Below, piece after piece: positions 1 through 8,455 of a stretch of DNA of 64,000 bases. The stretch is taken from positions 62,001-126,000 of the forward strand of contig JAXLWK010000005.1 in NCBI GenBank assembly GCA_046328525.1, read 5' to 3'. This DNA is from JBDHWG01 sp046328525. GTDB lineage: Bacteria; Chloroflexota; Anaerolineae; Epilineales; JAHCIE01. Position numbers and translations under genes: made by a program. How positions within the stretch are numbered: position 1 is the stretch's first letter; each line of letters starts with the position of its first letter. A model generated the notes under the pieces. That model saw only the letters and a list, made by a program, of their open reading frames with translations, searched no databases and had not been told where the DNA came from.

Positions 1-3000
1 GTCAGGGCCGGCCCCTCGGCGTTGAAGAAGTCAATGTGGCCTGTCGTGCCGCCGACCGGGAAGTCGGCCGGGCCGAGACCGTTGGTGTTAGGCCGCGGGA
101 TGCCGGGGTACGGCGAGTTCGGGTTGGTGGCCTGCCAGGCCGCCGCAATGTCGGCCTGGGACGACTGCGAGCCATCCACCGCCGGGTTGATGTCGGTGCA
201 GGCGAACAGCGACAGCCGGCTCTGGGTCGAGGTCAGGCTGCTCGTGAGCAGGTAGTACTGGTCCACCGGGAGCTGAATATCAGTGTAGTTCGCAGGGATC
301 GTCAGGAACTGCTCCGTGCTCCAGTTGTCCCGCACCGGCGACCCCACCGGCCCCGTCGGGTTGACCCATAGCATCTCGCGCAGCTCGCCCGTGAAGCGCG
401 GCTCCACGCTCTCCGCTCGGACTCGGACGGCGAGGGCGCTCGCGGCGCGCGGCGTGCCAACGCAGTCCGACGCGCTGTGGATGCCGACCGAGGCGAACTG
501 CTCGGGGGTGATGCGGTCCACGTCCAGGGCGATGGTGTGCGCCATGTTGAACGGCGGGACCTGGGAGATGACGTTCGTGTCCGGGTTGTTGAGCACCGGA
601 CCGCGGAAGTAGCCCTGGAGAACGATGCTATCCTCGGAGTTGACGAACGGCGCGACCTTGGGCACCGGCGTGCGCAGGGTGATGTACTTGAACTCCCACG
701 GCTCGCTGGCCGGCCCATTGTCGCTGGCGACGGTGTTGATGGCGACGACGTTGTACTCGTGGCCGTCCACGAAGAAGCGCTTGAGATACCACGGGTCGCC
801 CTTGGTCAGGTTGTGGCCGCCCTGGCCGTTGTCAATCGCGGCGTGGGTCGCGCCCAACGCCCGGCCAACGGTCACGGAGACCGACTCGTCGAACTGGTTG
901 ACCGCGCCGACGTAGACGAACCACGCGCCGTCGGTGCTGCCCAGGTTGCCGCCGCCGCGCGGCAGTCGGCGCACGCTGCTGCGGTTGGCGAGACCCATGT
1001 CGCCGACGTTGAACGTCGAGGACAGGATGAAGTCGGGGTAGGACGAATACTCGCCGTTGCCGAGGGGATGCAGCCCGCCGCCGGCGTACCAGAAGTCCAG
1101 GTCGACGCTGGGCGCGACGTTGTAGCCGCCCACGGCGACGTTGCGTAGCTTAATCATGTGGTCCAGGAACTGAACGCTGTCGCCGCGCTTGAGCGTGATG
1201 TTCTGAACTGAGAAGATCGCCAGGCCGTCGAGCGGCAGGCTGTTCGGGCGCAGCGAGTCCAGCGTCCCATTGCCGTTGAAGTCGGCCGAGATGCCGGTCT
1301 TGGTCGCCAGGCTCGTCTCGCTGTCCACCGTCACGATGTCCGGCGCGCCATCGAAGTTGGCGTCAAAGGACGTGATGCCGAAGCCGAAGCTCGGCGGCGT
1401 GGGCGACCAACCGATACCCGCATTGGCCGGCGGCAGGGGCAGCTCGGTGCGGCCGGTCGCCATGGGGAACGCCAGGCGCGTCACCCCCGGCTGGCCGTGG
1501 GTCGGCTGGTCCCGGGTGTCCAGGAGCATGAACGTCAGCTCCTGCATCAGCGCCGGGAAGCGGTAGTCCTGGCGGCGATTGCCGGCGTAGAGGATCTTGT
1601 CTAGGTACGTCGGCTCGTACCACATCCGCTGGTAGACCTTCTCCCGCGCGTCGTTCTGCTCGACCGAGATCTGCGGGTAGAGGACCGACAGCGGCTCGCC
1701 GCTATTGCGGAACTCGTCCATGTACGCCGGGTTGAAGGTCACGGAGTCCTTCTGCGGCGCTTGCGGGAGCTGCGGGTTGAACGGCGCCCACGGGTCGGTG
1801 TACGGCGGCACTTCCACCGGGAAGCCGCTGAGGGGGTCGCGCGTCACACTCAGGTCACCGGCCGTCGGCGTAATCGCCTCGGTCGGGCTGACCACGGCTC
1901 GCCCGTACACCCGCAGGCCCTGGCTGTCCATGTAGACCTTGCCGGACGGGTTCGCCGGGTCGCCGGAGCTGGCGGGGTCGAACCAGAACTTGAACCGATT
2001 CTGGAGGCCGGCGATGGCCTGCGCGCCCGGCTGTTGCACGCCGCCCCACTGGTAAGGCGTCGTCTGGTTCTGCACCCACAGCTGGTACTGGCTCTGGTTG
2101 TCGAGGAACGCGCTCGTGAACAGGTACAGGTCCGCGTTCGGCACCTCGCGCCCCGTCACCGGGTCAGTGCGCGTCCCGGTGCGGATGGGGTTGAGGTCCG
2201 GGAACGCAAACTCGGTGTACGCCCACGGCAGCGTCCAGATCTGCTCGCTGTAGAAGAACTCGCTCTCGACGCCGACTTCACCCGCCGGGCGTTGGCCGTA
2301 CTTCTCGCGCAGGACGCTCGCCAGGGCCGGGTTGACCGTCTCCTGGCGGTAGGTGAAGTACATCTCGCGCGGGTCGCTGTACGTTGCCGTCGCGCCGGCC
2401 AGGTTCGGCCCTGCCGTGTAGGGGAAGGGGCCGTTGGCCTGGATGATCGGCGGCACCGGCCCGACCAGCTTGCCGATGAACCCGACCTGGTCATAGGCCG
2501 TGGCCGGCGTCAGGCCCGCGGTGGCGTTGACATCGGTGAAGATGTAGTGCTCGTAGTTGTAGGGGGGCAGGACGGCGAGAGGCTCGTTGACGGCGTACCC
2601 CTTCAGCCGCACGGAGTGCTGCGCAATGGTGATGTTCGGCCCCTTTGGTGTGGGCGTGCGCAGCGTGATGAACTCGAACTCGGACTGGTCGGCCACCGGA
2701 GCTGTGGTCGGGTTGGTGGTCGAGGGGCAAGCGCCCGTCGCGTCCACGGCACAGCGAACGGCCATCGCTACCACGTTGTATTCGTGGCCGTCCACGTAGA
2801 AGCGCTTGAGATACCACGGGTCGGGCGGCTGACGGTCGCCCACGCCCGGCGCGGCTTCCATCGCCGTGAACGGGTGTCCGACGGCGCGGCCGAGCCAGAG
2901 GCTCACCGTCCCGTCGGCCGTGTCTATGGACTGGGCGTAGGCGAACCACGGCGTCTGGCTGGCGCTGCCGAGGTTCGAGCCTGTGCCGCCGTTGCCGACG

Positions 3001-4199
3001 CTGCGCACCGTCTCGACCGGCCCCTGCGTCCCGGCCAGCGCCATGTCGCCGGTGGCGATGAGCTGGTTGCCCAGGTAGCGCGGCTTCAGGTCGCCGGTGT
3101 ACCACACATCTAGCGACACGGCATTGTTGAAGATGCCCGCGACGCGCACTACGTGGTCGAGGAACTGCGCGTACTGGCCCTGCCGCAGCGGCGTGCTGCT
3201 CAGGTTGACGTCGAGGACGGCCAGCTCGGTGCCGTCCGGCGCCTGGCCGGAGCCGAGGGTCAACCCTTGCAGTCGGCCGTCGCTGTTGAAGTCGGCGGCC
3301 AGCCCGGTCTTCTGGAACAGCGTCAGCTCGCTGTCCACGCTCACGATGTCGGGCGTCCCGTCGAAGGTGGCGTCCAGGCTCGTCAGACCGTAGCCCGTCG
3401 TGTCGGCTGCGCCGTTGTCGGCGTCAATCTGACCGTCCGGGCCGAACAGGTCACCCTTGCGCTGGCCGACGGGGAAGACCATCTGCGTCCCACCCGCCTG
3501 GCCGAAGATCGGCTCAGGTTTGTTCGGGCCGTTCGGGACGGGTGGGTTGTTCTGCATCAGCATGTAGGTGAACTCTTGCTGAATGGCAGGATACCACACG
3601 TCGTCGAAGAACACCGCCTCCCCGTTGATGATGCGCGGGTCGGTCGGCTGGCCCGTGTTCGGGTCGCGCGTCAGCTTGTTGTCGGCGTTGAGGTCTTTGT
3701 CCCAGTGCTGCGGCTCATACCACAGCCGATACCAGACCTTCTCGGCGGCGTTGGGCAGGCGCGGCCCGCCGCTAATCTGCCCATAGAGGCGCTGGTTCTC
3801 GTCCGGGGTCGCAGCCTCGTTCATGTAGGCCGGATTCCAGGTGACCGAGTCCTTGCGCGGCGCCTGCGGGTGCTGCGGGATGAACACGCCTAGCAGATCG
3901 GTGTAAGGCGCATCCTCCGGCACATGTCCCGTGACGGGGTCAGTAACGGCCGGGGCCAACCCGGCGCCGGGGTCGAGGACGTTGTCCGCGCCCGCGCCGA
4001 AATAGCTCCGGCCATAGACACGCAGTGTATAGTAGCCGGACGTGGTCTGCGCTCCCACGCCCCCTGCCAGCAAAACCCAGCCGCCGACCACCATGAGGGC
4101 CAGCAGTGTCAGGCTCAGCGCGGCCATTCGCAGAGGTCTGCGAGGGGCCTTCAGCCACCCTAAGGCAACCGGCCGGCGTGTTTGATCATCTTGAGACAT
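1..4199 (-). CDS. Giant exported protein with two ~700-residue repeats (3' end outside window)
   Basis: An uninterrupted minus-strand frame runs from ATG at 4199 (preceded by GGGAGGAGGCG) off the window's left edge, about 1399 residues. Residues ~25-50 form one hydrophobic segment ending GGVGAQ, a probable signal peptide or N-terminal anchor. The rest is two homologous blocks: KDSVTWNPAYMNE near residue 118 recurs as KDSVTFNPAYMDE near 820, and DPWYLKRFYVDGHEYN recurs with one change about 675 residues later. Each block carries a pair of Ca-loop-like motifs: DATFDGTPD plus DFNSDGR near residues 276-303, and DANFDGAPD plus DFNGNG near 944-971. No catalytic motif was recognised. I infer an extracellular structural or adhesive protein; function unknown. 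It stands alone downstream of a ~190-base leader. Confidence 0.85.
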   Translation of the reverse strand, partial: MSQDDQTRRPVALGWLKAPRRPLRMAALSLTLLALMVVGGWVLLAGGVGAQTTSGYYTLRVYGRSYFGAGADNVLDPGAGLAPAVTDPVTGHVPEDAPYTDLLGVFIPQHPQAPRKDSVTWNPAYMNEAATPDENQRLYGQISGGPRLPNAAEKVWYRLWYEPQHWDKDLNADNKLTRDPNTGQPTDPRIINGEAVFFDDVWYPAIQQEFTYMLMQNNPPVPNGPNKPEPIFGQAGGTQMVFPVGQRKGDLFGPDGQIDADNGAADTTGYGLTSLDATFDGTPDIVSVDSELTLFQKTGLAADFNSDGRLQGLTLGSGQAPDGTELAVLDVNLSSTPLRQGQYAQFLDHVVRVAGIFNNAVSLDVWYTGDLKPRYLGNQLIATGDMALAGTQGPVETVRSVGNGGTGSNLGSASQTPWFAYAQSIDTADGTVSLWLGRAVGHPFTAMEAAPGVGDRQPPDPWYLKRFYVDGHEYNVVAMAVRCAVDATGACPSTTNPTTAPVADQSEFEFITLRTPTPKGPNITIAQHSVRLKGYAVNEPLAVLPPYNYEHYIFTDVNATAGLTPATAYDQVGFIGKLVGPVPPIIQANGPFPYTAGPNLAGATATYSDPREMYFTYRQETVNPALASVLREKYGQRPAGEVGVESEFFYSEQIWTLPWAYTEFAFPDLNPIRTGTRTDPVTGREVPNADLYLFTSAFLDNQSQYQLWVQNQTTPYQWGGVQQPGAQAIAGLQNRFKFWFDPASSGDPANPSGKVYMDSQGLRVYGRAVVSPTEAITPTAGDLSVTRDPLSGFPVEVPPYTDPWAPFNPQLPQAPQKDSVTFNPAYMDEFRNSGEPLSVLYPQISVEQNDAREKVYQRMWYEPTYLDKILYAGNRRQDYRFPALMQELTFMLLDTRDQPTHGQPGVTRLAFPMATGRTELPLPPANAGIGWSPTPPSFGFGITSFDANFDGAPDIVTVDSETSLATKTGISADFNGNGTLDSLRPNSLPLDGLAIFSVQNITLKRGDSVQFLDHMIKLRNVAVGGYNVAPSVDLDFWYAGGGLHPLGNGEYSSYPDFILSSTFNVGDMGLANRSSVRRLPRGGGNLGSTDGAWFVYVGAVNQFDESVSVTVGRALGATHAAIDNGQGGHNLTKGDPWYLKRFFVDGHEYNVVAINTVASDNGPASEPWEFKYITLRTPVPKVAPFVNSEDSIVLQGYFRGPVLNNPDTNVISQVPPFNMAHTIALDVDRITPEQFASVGIHSASDCVGTPRAASALAVRVRAESVEPRFTGELREMLWVNPTGPVGSPVRDNWSTEQFLTIPANYTDIQLPVDQYYLLTSSLTSTQSRLSLFACTDINPAVDGSQSSQADIAAAWQATNPNSPYPGIPRPNTNGLGPADFPVGGTTGHIDFFNAEGPAL

Positions 4200-4278
4200 G
4201 ACTCGCCTCCTCCCGCACGCGACGATGACAGTGCGCACTAATCGTTACAACGGGCAGTCGGAGGCGAATGTTATGAAA

Positions 4279-4298
4279 GATACCTTAAAGGTCGTATC
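4279..4298. promoter_or_regulatory. Imperfect palindrome in the AT-rich leader of the giant exported protein
   Basis: The gap 4200-4391 is much richer in AT than its surroundings. It holds the imperfect palindrome GATACCTTAAAGGTCGTATC, with ACCTT-A-AAGGT as the perfect core. It lies about 80 bases upstream of the minus-strand ATG at 4199, where an operator could sit. I could not fix a convincing -35/-10 pair here. Operator function is inference only. Confidence 0.25.
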
Positions 4299-4391
4299 AG
4301 CTTTTATATCTTCTTCATATTCCTTCAATCTCCTAGAGAAGTCCCCCGAGTCCGCCCGTAAACACGCCGGAGACAGTGTGGGGGTGAGGCG

Positions 4392-4919
4392 CTACAGCCC
4401 CAGCCGCGCGGCAGCGAGCAACAGCCCGGCGACCGTCTTGACATCGTTCCACTCGCCGCGCCGCGCCCTGGCGACGGCCTCGGCCAGGGGCATCGCGACG
4501 ACCTCGATGTCCTCGTCCTCGTCCTGCTGCCCCTCGGCCGGCCGCAGGTCGGTCGCCAGGAACAGGTGCATCAGCTCGTCGGAGTAGCCCGGCGCCAGGT
4601 AGAACTCGCTGAGCTTCTCCATGCGGCCGGCCGTGTAGTTGGTTTCCTCCTGGATCTCGCGCTCCGCCGTCGCCTGCGGCTCCTCGCCCGGCTCGCGCGT
4701 GCCGGCCGGCAGCTCCCACAGGCGCTGCCCAATCGGCTGCCGCGTCTGGGTAATCAGCAGCACCCGCGCGTCCGCCCCCTGGCCGAGGATCGGGACGATG
4801 CCGACCGAGCCGGGGTGCCGCAGCCAGGCGTGAGTAAACTGCTTGCCATCCGGCGCGGTCACTGTCTGCTCATGCACATCGAACACTCTACTCTGGTACA
4901 CGGTCCGTTCGTCGGGCAT
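4392..4919 (-). CDS. Nudix hydrolase, ADP-ribose pyrophosphatase-like
   Basis: 175 residues starting MPDERTVYQSRVFDV; the ATG at 4919 has GGAAGGAAAG immediately upstream. The Nudix box starts at GTREPGEEP and ends REIQEETNY, matching G-x5-E-x7-REUxEExGU except that the usual Gly near the end is Asn. The N-terminal strand pattern and the WELPAGT lead-in are typical of the ADP-ribose/nucleoside-diphosphate-sugar pyrophosphatase branch, soluble enzymes that hydrolyse a nucleoside diphosphate linked to another moiety, using Mg on the box glutamates. It starts 20 bases after the SulP transporter gene on the same strand, so the two are probably cotranscribed. The exact substrate cannot be read from sequence. 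Confidence 0.9.
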   Translation of the reverse strand: MPDERTVYQSRVFDVHEQTVTAPDGKQFTHAWLRHPGSVGIVPILGQGADARVLLITQTRQPIGQRLWELPAGTREPGEEPQATAEREIQEETNYTAGRMEKLSEFYLAPGYSDELMHLFLATDLRPAEGQQDEDEDIEVVAMPLAEAVARARRGEWNDVKTVAGLLLAAARLGL

Positions 4920-4939
4920 CTTTCCTTCCCAAGTCCGTC

Positions 4940-7165
4940 TCACGTCAACAGGCCGACCATCATCCGATCTGTGTTCGCCAGCCGCTCCGCCAGCACCCGC
5001 GCCAACATCTCGTGAAACGCCGCCGCCAGCTCCGCGTCCGCTGCCTGCATTCGCTCCAGCCCGGCGCGGCTCAGGCTGTACACCGTCACCGGCTCGTCCG
5101 CGACCACGGATGCCGATCGTAGCCTCCCAAGGTAGAACCCCATCTCCCCCACCCACGTGCCCGGCTCCATCGTCCACAGCCGGATCTCATTGCCGTCTGG
5201 CAGTCGTAGCAGGACTGTCGCCTGCCCCGCGCCGATGAGGTAAAGCTTGTCGGCTGCCTCTCCCTGGCGCATGATGATCTCACTCGCCGCGACTTCGCGC
5301 CGCTCCATGTAGGCCAGAAGCCGCGGCGGCTCAATTGTCGCCGGCAAGTACTGCGCCAGCTCGTCCGCAAATGTGAATTCGCGGGCGTCGGCCTCGCCCA
5401 GTGCAGCAAGCGTTTGATTCTCGCACCACTCCACGCCACGGTCCAGGTCCGGGAATATTCGCACATCCTCGCCTTCGAGAATCTGCCCGCCAAGCTTCAG
5501 CTCCCGAAGCAGCGCATCTTCGATGTGCGTCAGCACCAAGAAGATGCCCCGCTCGCTGGTGATTTGCTGCAACCGGACAAAGCCCAGGACCGCCGATGAA
5601 TCCATGCCCACGACGCGCTGGAAGTCCAGCACCACGAACTTGACCGGCGGCTGCGCTGTGTCATCTACCCGCTGGCGAATCTGTGTCACCAGGCCGTCCG
5701 CGGTGCCGAAGAAGAGATAGTTTTGCAGTCGGAGAATGTAGAGACTGGCGCCGTGCTCGCGCAGCAGTCGCTCGTGACGCAGCAGGCGCTGGCGGTTGCT
5801 GACGAAGGACTGCCCATCCAGTGTATTCTTGACAACGCCCACTCGGCTGTAGCTTACGATGAACAGTACCATCGCCACAACGAGGCCGACCCCAATCCCG
5901 ACCAGGAGTCCGCGGGTAATAATGACGGCGAGGATAAGCATCAGCAGAACCCAGTCGAGGCGCGGCAGGCTGAACCAGGTCGAGTAGACCCACTCAATCA
6001 GCAAGCTGAGTCCGAGAAAGAAGGCCAGACCTGCCAGAGTGAAACGGGGCAGGTAGCTCAAACTGTTCGCGCCGACGAGAAGAGTCGCGCCAGCCATGAA
6101 GGCGACAACCAGTGGGACCACTCGCCGCCCGACCTGCATCCGCGGCCCAATAAGCGAGATGCTGAGCGATGTGTAGCCTGGCGCCCCGCCCAGAAGGCCA
6201 CTGAGAAGGTTGGCCCAGCCATGCGCACGCAAGTCCTGGTCCAGGCTCGTATCGCGATGCAGCGCCAGCTCAAGCCCTGTCTCGTTTAGGAGCAAGGATA
6301 TTGTGCCGACGAGGAGCAAACTCAGCATCAGTCCCATTTCCTGGCCCAACACCGCCCAATTGATTTCGGGAATCTGTGATGGGACGAGGGGCGGCCAGCG
6401 ATACCCTTGAGAGAAAGGTCCCAGGAGCCAATCGTGCGCGCTGGCCTGGGCGAGCGAAGTCCCAGTCAGCCACAGAACTGCATAGAAGCCAGCAATACTC
6501 ACCACCAGTGTAGCCGGCACGACCAGGAAATGTTTGTATTTGGCGGTCAACACAGCGAGAAGAACGCCGAGCGCCACACCGGGCAGCCAGTGGGACAGAG
6601 TATCGGCGACGAACAGCTCAGGCAAATGTTCCGGCGTAGTCGGCACGTTGACCATGATGCCAAGCGCTTCCATCGCCACCAGCCAGCCCGTGCCTGCCAA
6701 AAACCCGCCGGCCACAGGGTACGGGATGAAGCGAATGAGACGCCCCAGCCGAAACGTGCCCAGCCCAAGGTAGACGAGGCCCATCAGTATCGAGGACAGG
6801 ATAATGTAGGCGAGAACTGTGGGGTAGACCTGGCTGAGCCGGCCTTGTGAGATGAGAGCGCTGGCTATGGATGTGGTAGCTAGAGCCAGGATGACGGAGG
6901 GGTTCTCCTGGGGCTTGGCGATTGCGAAAGGCAACGAGCCCACAAGGGCAACGACAACGGCGAGGACGACCGTAGCCGTGAGCATGCTCGACAGCCCATT
7001 CGGCAGGTACGGCGCGAGATCGCCGGAGAATATGAGCGCCGTCAGCGAAATCACGATTGTCACGGTCATCACACTGGCGAGGAGCCCCGCGATCAGACCG
7101 GGCAGGAGGCGGTCAGGCGCTAGCTCGCGCCGAGTGCGACCGAGGATACCCGAGGATGTGGACAT
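4940..7165 (-). CDS. SulP-family anion transporter with STAS and cyclic-nucleotide-binding domains
   Basis: 741 residues. The first ~420 are a chain of about ten to twelve hydrophobic segments with SulP character (AKPQENPSVILA, GGAPGYTSLSISLIG). A cytoplasmic STAS domain follows (~residues 460-570, with VLDFQRVVGMDSSAV), then a Crp-like cyclic-nucleotide-binding domain (~600-735, with ASEIIMRQGEAADKLYLIGAG and VGEMGFYLGRLRSASVV). In the last, the Gly-Glu and the Arg that contact the ligand phosphate in this fold are kept. SulP proteins move sulfate, bicarbonate or other anions across the cytoplasmic membrane; the substrate is not determinable here. The added domain suggests gating by a cyclic nucleotide (inference). 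ATG at 7165 has GAGGG upstream. A Nudix gene follows 20 bases later. Confidence 0.92.
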   Translation of the reverse strand: MSTSSGILGRTRRELAPDRLLPGLIAGLLASVMTVTIVISLTALIFSGDLAPYLPNGLSSMLTATVVLAVVVALVGSLPFAIAKPQENPSVILALATTSIASALISQGRLSQVYPTVLAYIILSSILMGLVYLGLGTFRLGRLIRFIPYPVAGGFLAGTGWLVAMEALGIMVNVPTTPEHLPELFVADTLSHWLPGVALGVLLAVLTAKYKHFLVVPATLVVSIAGFYAVLWLTGTSLAQASAHDWLLGPFSQGYRWPPLVPSQIPEINWAVLGQEMGLMLSLLLVGTISLLLNETGLELALHRDTSLDQDLRAHGWANLLSGLLGGAPGYTSLSISLIGPRMQVGRRVVPLVVAFMAGATLLVGANSLSYLPRFTLAGLAFFLGLSLLIEWVYSTWFSLPRLDWVLLMLILAVIITRGLLVGIGVGLVVAMVLFIVSYSRVGVVKNTLDGQSFVSNRQRLLRHERLLREHGASLYILRLQNYLFFGTADGLVTQIRQRVDDTAQPPVKFVVLDFQRVVGMDSSAVLGFVRLQQITSERGIFLVLTHIEDALLRELKLGGQILEGEDVRIFPDLDRGVEWCENQTLAALGEADAREFTFADELAQYLPATIEPPRLLAYMERREVAASEIIMRQGEAADKLYLIGAGQATVLLRLPDGNEIRLWTMEPGTWVGEMGFYLGRLRSASVVADEPVTVYSLSRAGLERMQAADAELAAAFHEMLARVLAERLANTDRMMVGLLT

Positions 7166-7249
7166 GACGGCCCTCGATGGAAATAGCGGGCGAGCGGTTG
7201 TGCTTGTGGAGAAAGATGTGTCGCCGCGACAAAGACGTCAAGACTGCGC

Positions 7250-7278
7250 ATTTTACCGCACTCTGCCTATGCGAGCAA
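7250..7278 (-). promoter_or_regulatory. Probable sigma70-type promoter for the SulP-Nudix operon
   Basis: On the minus strand TTGCTC (7273-7278) is followed after exactly 17 bases by TAAAAT (7250-7255), 85 bases upstream of the SulP start codon. Spacing is ideal and the -10 box matches consensus at five of six positions, while the -35 box is weaker. No other good candidate lies in this 150-base gap. Confidence 0.5.
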
Positions 7279-7310
7279 CCCGACCCTCTCAGCGGCTCCA
7301 TCAGTAGCAC

Positions 7311-7363
7311 AAAACGCAGGGGGTATCTCCCAAAGGCGAATCGCCGGTAAGAACCCCCTGCGT
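7311..7363 (-). terminator. Rho-independent terminator of the nhaA-glgP-aldolase operon
   Basis: A perfect 11-bp stem, ACGCAGGGGGT (7314-7324) against ACCCCCTGCGT (7353-7363), encloses a small inner hairpin. It is followed on the minus strand by TTTTGTG. It lies about 40 bases beyond the aldolase stop codon and ahead of the SulP promoter, cleanly separating the two operons. Confidence 0.85.
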
Positions 7364-7401
7364 CGGGCGGTCTCGAACATGCTAACGCAAGCGTGAAAGG
7401 T

Positions 7402-8433
7402 CTAGCCCGCGTCTACGACCTCGATATTTTCCTTGCCCCCGTACAGCGTCCACCACGGCTTCGCGCCCGTCGCCAGCACCTCGTTGAGCGCCTCGATGTT
7501 CTGGACGCCGCGCTCCTCCAGCCACGCGACCAGGGCGGCGTAGCCCTGCTGCGCGTAGACCGGTACGCCGTCCTGCCACGTCGCCCGGCCGCACAGCACG
7601 CCGGAGAAATCCGTGCCGGCCTCGGCAGCCAGCTCCAACGTCTCGCGGAAGATCTCGTCGGTCACGCCCGCGCTCAGGTAGATGAACGGCTTGCGCGCCA
7701 CGCTCGCCGCCTCGCGGAACAGGCGCATGGCGTCGGCGCGGGTGTACGCCGCCGTCCCCCCGAACGCCCGCGTCCCCTCGACGAACTTCATGTTGACCGG
7801 CACCTCGACCTTGAGAATGTCGACGCCATAGCGGTCCTTCGAGAACTCCTCCATGATGCGCGTGACGTTCTCCGGCTTGCGCCGCGCCAGCTCCAGGGCG
7901 TTGCCTTCCAGGTCGTCGTCGTAGTACAGCGGCTCCAGGAAGAACGGCACGTCCAGCGCCGCGCACTCCGCGCCGATCCGCTCGATGAAGGCGTGCTTAA
8001 TGGTCGTGATCGGCTCCTCGTCGCCGGGCTTGTAGTACAGCAGAATCTTGATGGCGTCGGCGCCCGCCTCGACCAGCCGCCGCACGCTCCACTCCGACAG
8101 TAGGTCGGGCAGGCGACCCTTCACCGCCGCATCGTAGCCCGTCTTCTCATACGCCAGGAGGACGCCGGCGTCGGGGTCCTTGAGCTGGAGAGCGGGCAGC
8201 CCGAACTCCGGGTCAATCAGGACGGCGCTGGCGTGGGGCGTCAGCACCTGCACAATCCCCTTCTTGAACTCGGTCAGATCCGCCGGCGTTGCCTTCCCGT
8301 CGGCGCGGGCCTTGGCGATGGACTTCTGCAACGAGCCGCGCTGGTCAATGGCGGCGGCGGCGATCACGCCGCGCTCGTCGGCACAGGCCGCGATGCCGTT
8401 GAACTTCCCCCTGGTCATCTGTACACGTGCCAT
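7402..8433 (-). CDS. Tagatose 1,6-diphosphate aldolase-like (LacD family) aldolase
   Basis: 343 residues, a TIM-barrel class I aldolase resembling LacD: AAAIDQRGSLQ near the N-terminus, VLIDPEFGLPAL, AIKILLYY, FFLEPLYYDDD, a VDILKVEVPVN segment carrying the probable Schiff-base lysine, and PFIYLSAGV. LacD enzymes cleave tagatose 1,6-bisphosphate to glyceraldehyde 3-phosphate and dihydroxyacetone phosphate, and some relatives also accept fructose or sulfo-sugar phosphates, so the substrate is open. ATG at 8433 has AGGAG eight bases upstream. It is the last gene of the nhaA-glgP operon, 22 bases after glgP, which fits downstream use of sugar phosphates from glycogen (inference). Confidence 0.85.
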   Translation of the reverse strand: MARVQMTRGKFNGIAACADERGVIAAAAIDQRGSLQKSIAKARADGKATPADLTEFKKGIVQVLTPHASAVLIDPEFGLPALQLKDPDAGVLLAYEKTGYDAAVKGRLPDLLSEWSVRRLVEAGADAIKILLYYKPGDEEPITTIKHAFIERIGAECAALDVPFFLEPLYYDDDLEGNALELARRKPENVTRIMEEFSKDRYGVDILKVEVPVNMKFVEGTRAFGGTAAYTRADAMRLFREAASVARKPFIYLSAGVTDEIFRETLELAAEAGTDFSGVLCGRATWQDGVPVYAQQGYAALVAWLEERGVQNIEALNEVLATGAKPWWTLYGGKENIEVVDAG

Positions 8434-8455
8434 AGATGTGTCTCCTGTATTGTCG

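Noticed and set aside
1761..3113. A 450-codon plus-strand open frame opposite the giant exported protein
   Set aside because: The minus frame shows two clear homologous repeats with conserved motifs; the plus frame has none.
3280..3385. Calling the paired Ca loops of the giant protein dockerins
   Set aside because: Spacing is about 27 residues rather than the usual 32-36 and the helices after the loops are not typical; kept only as a lead.
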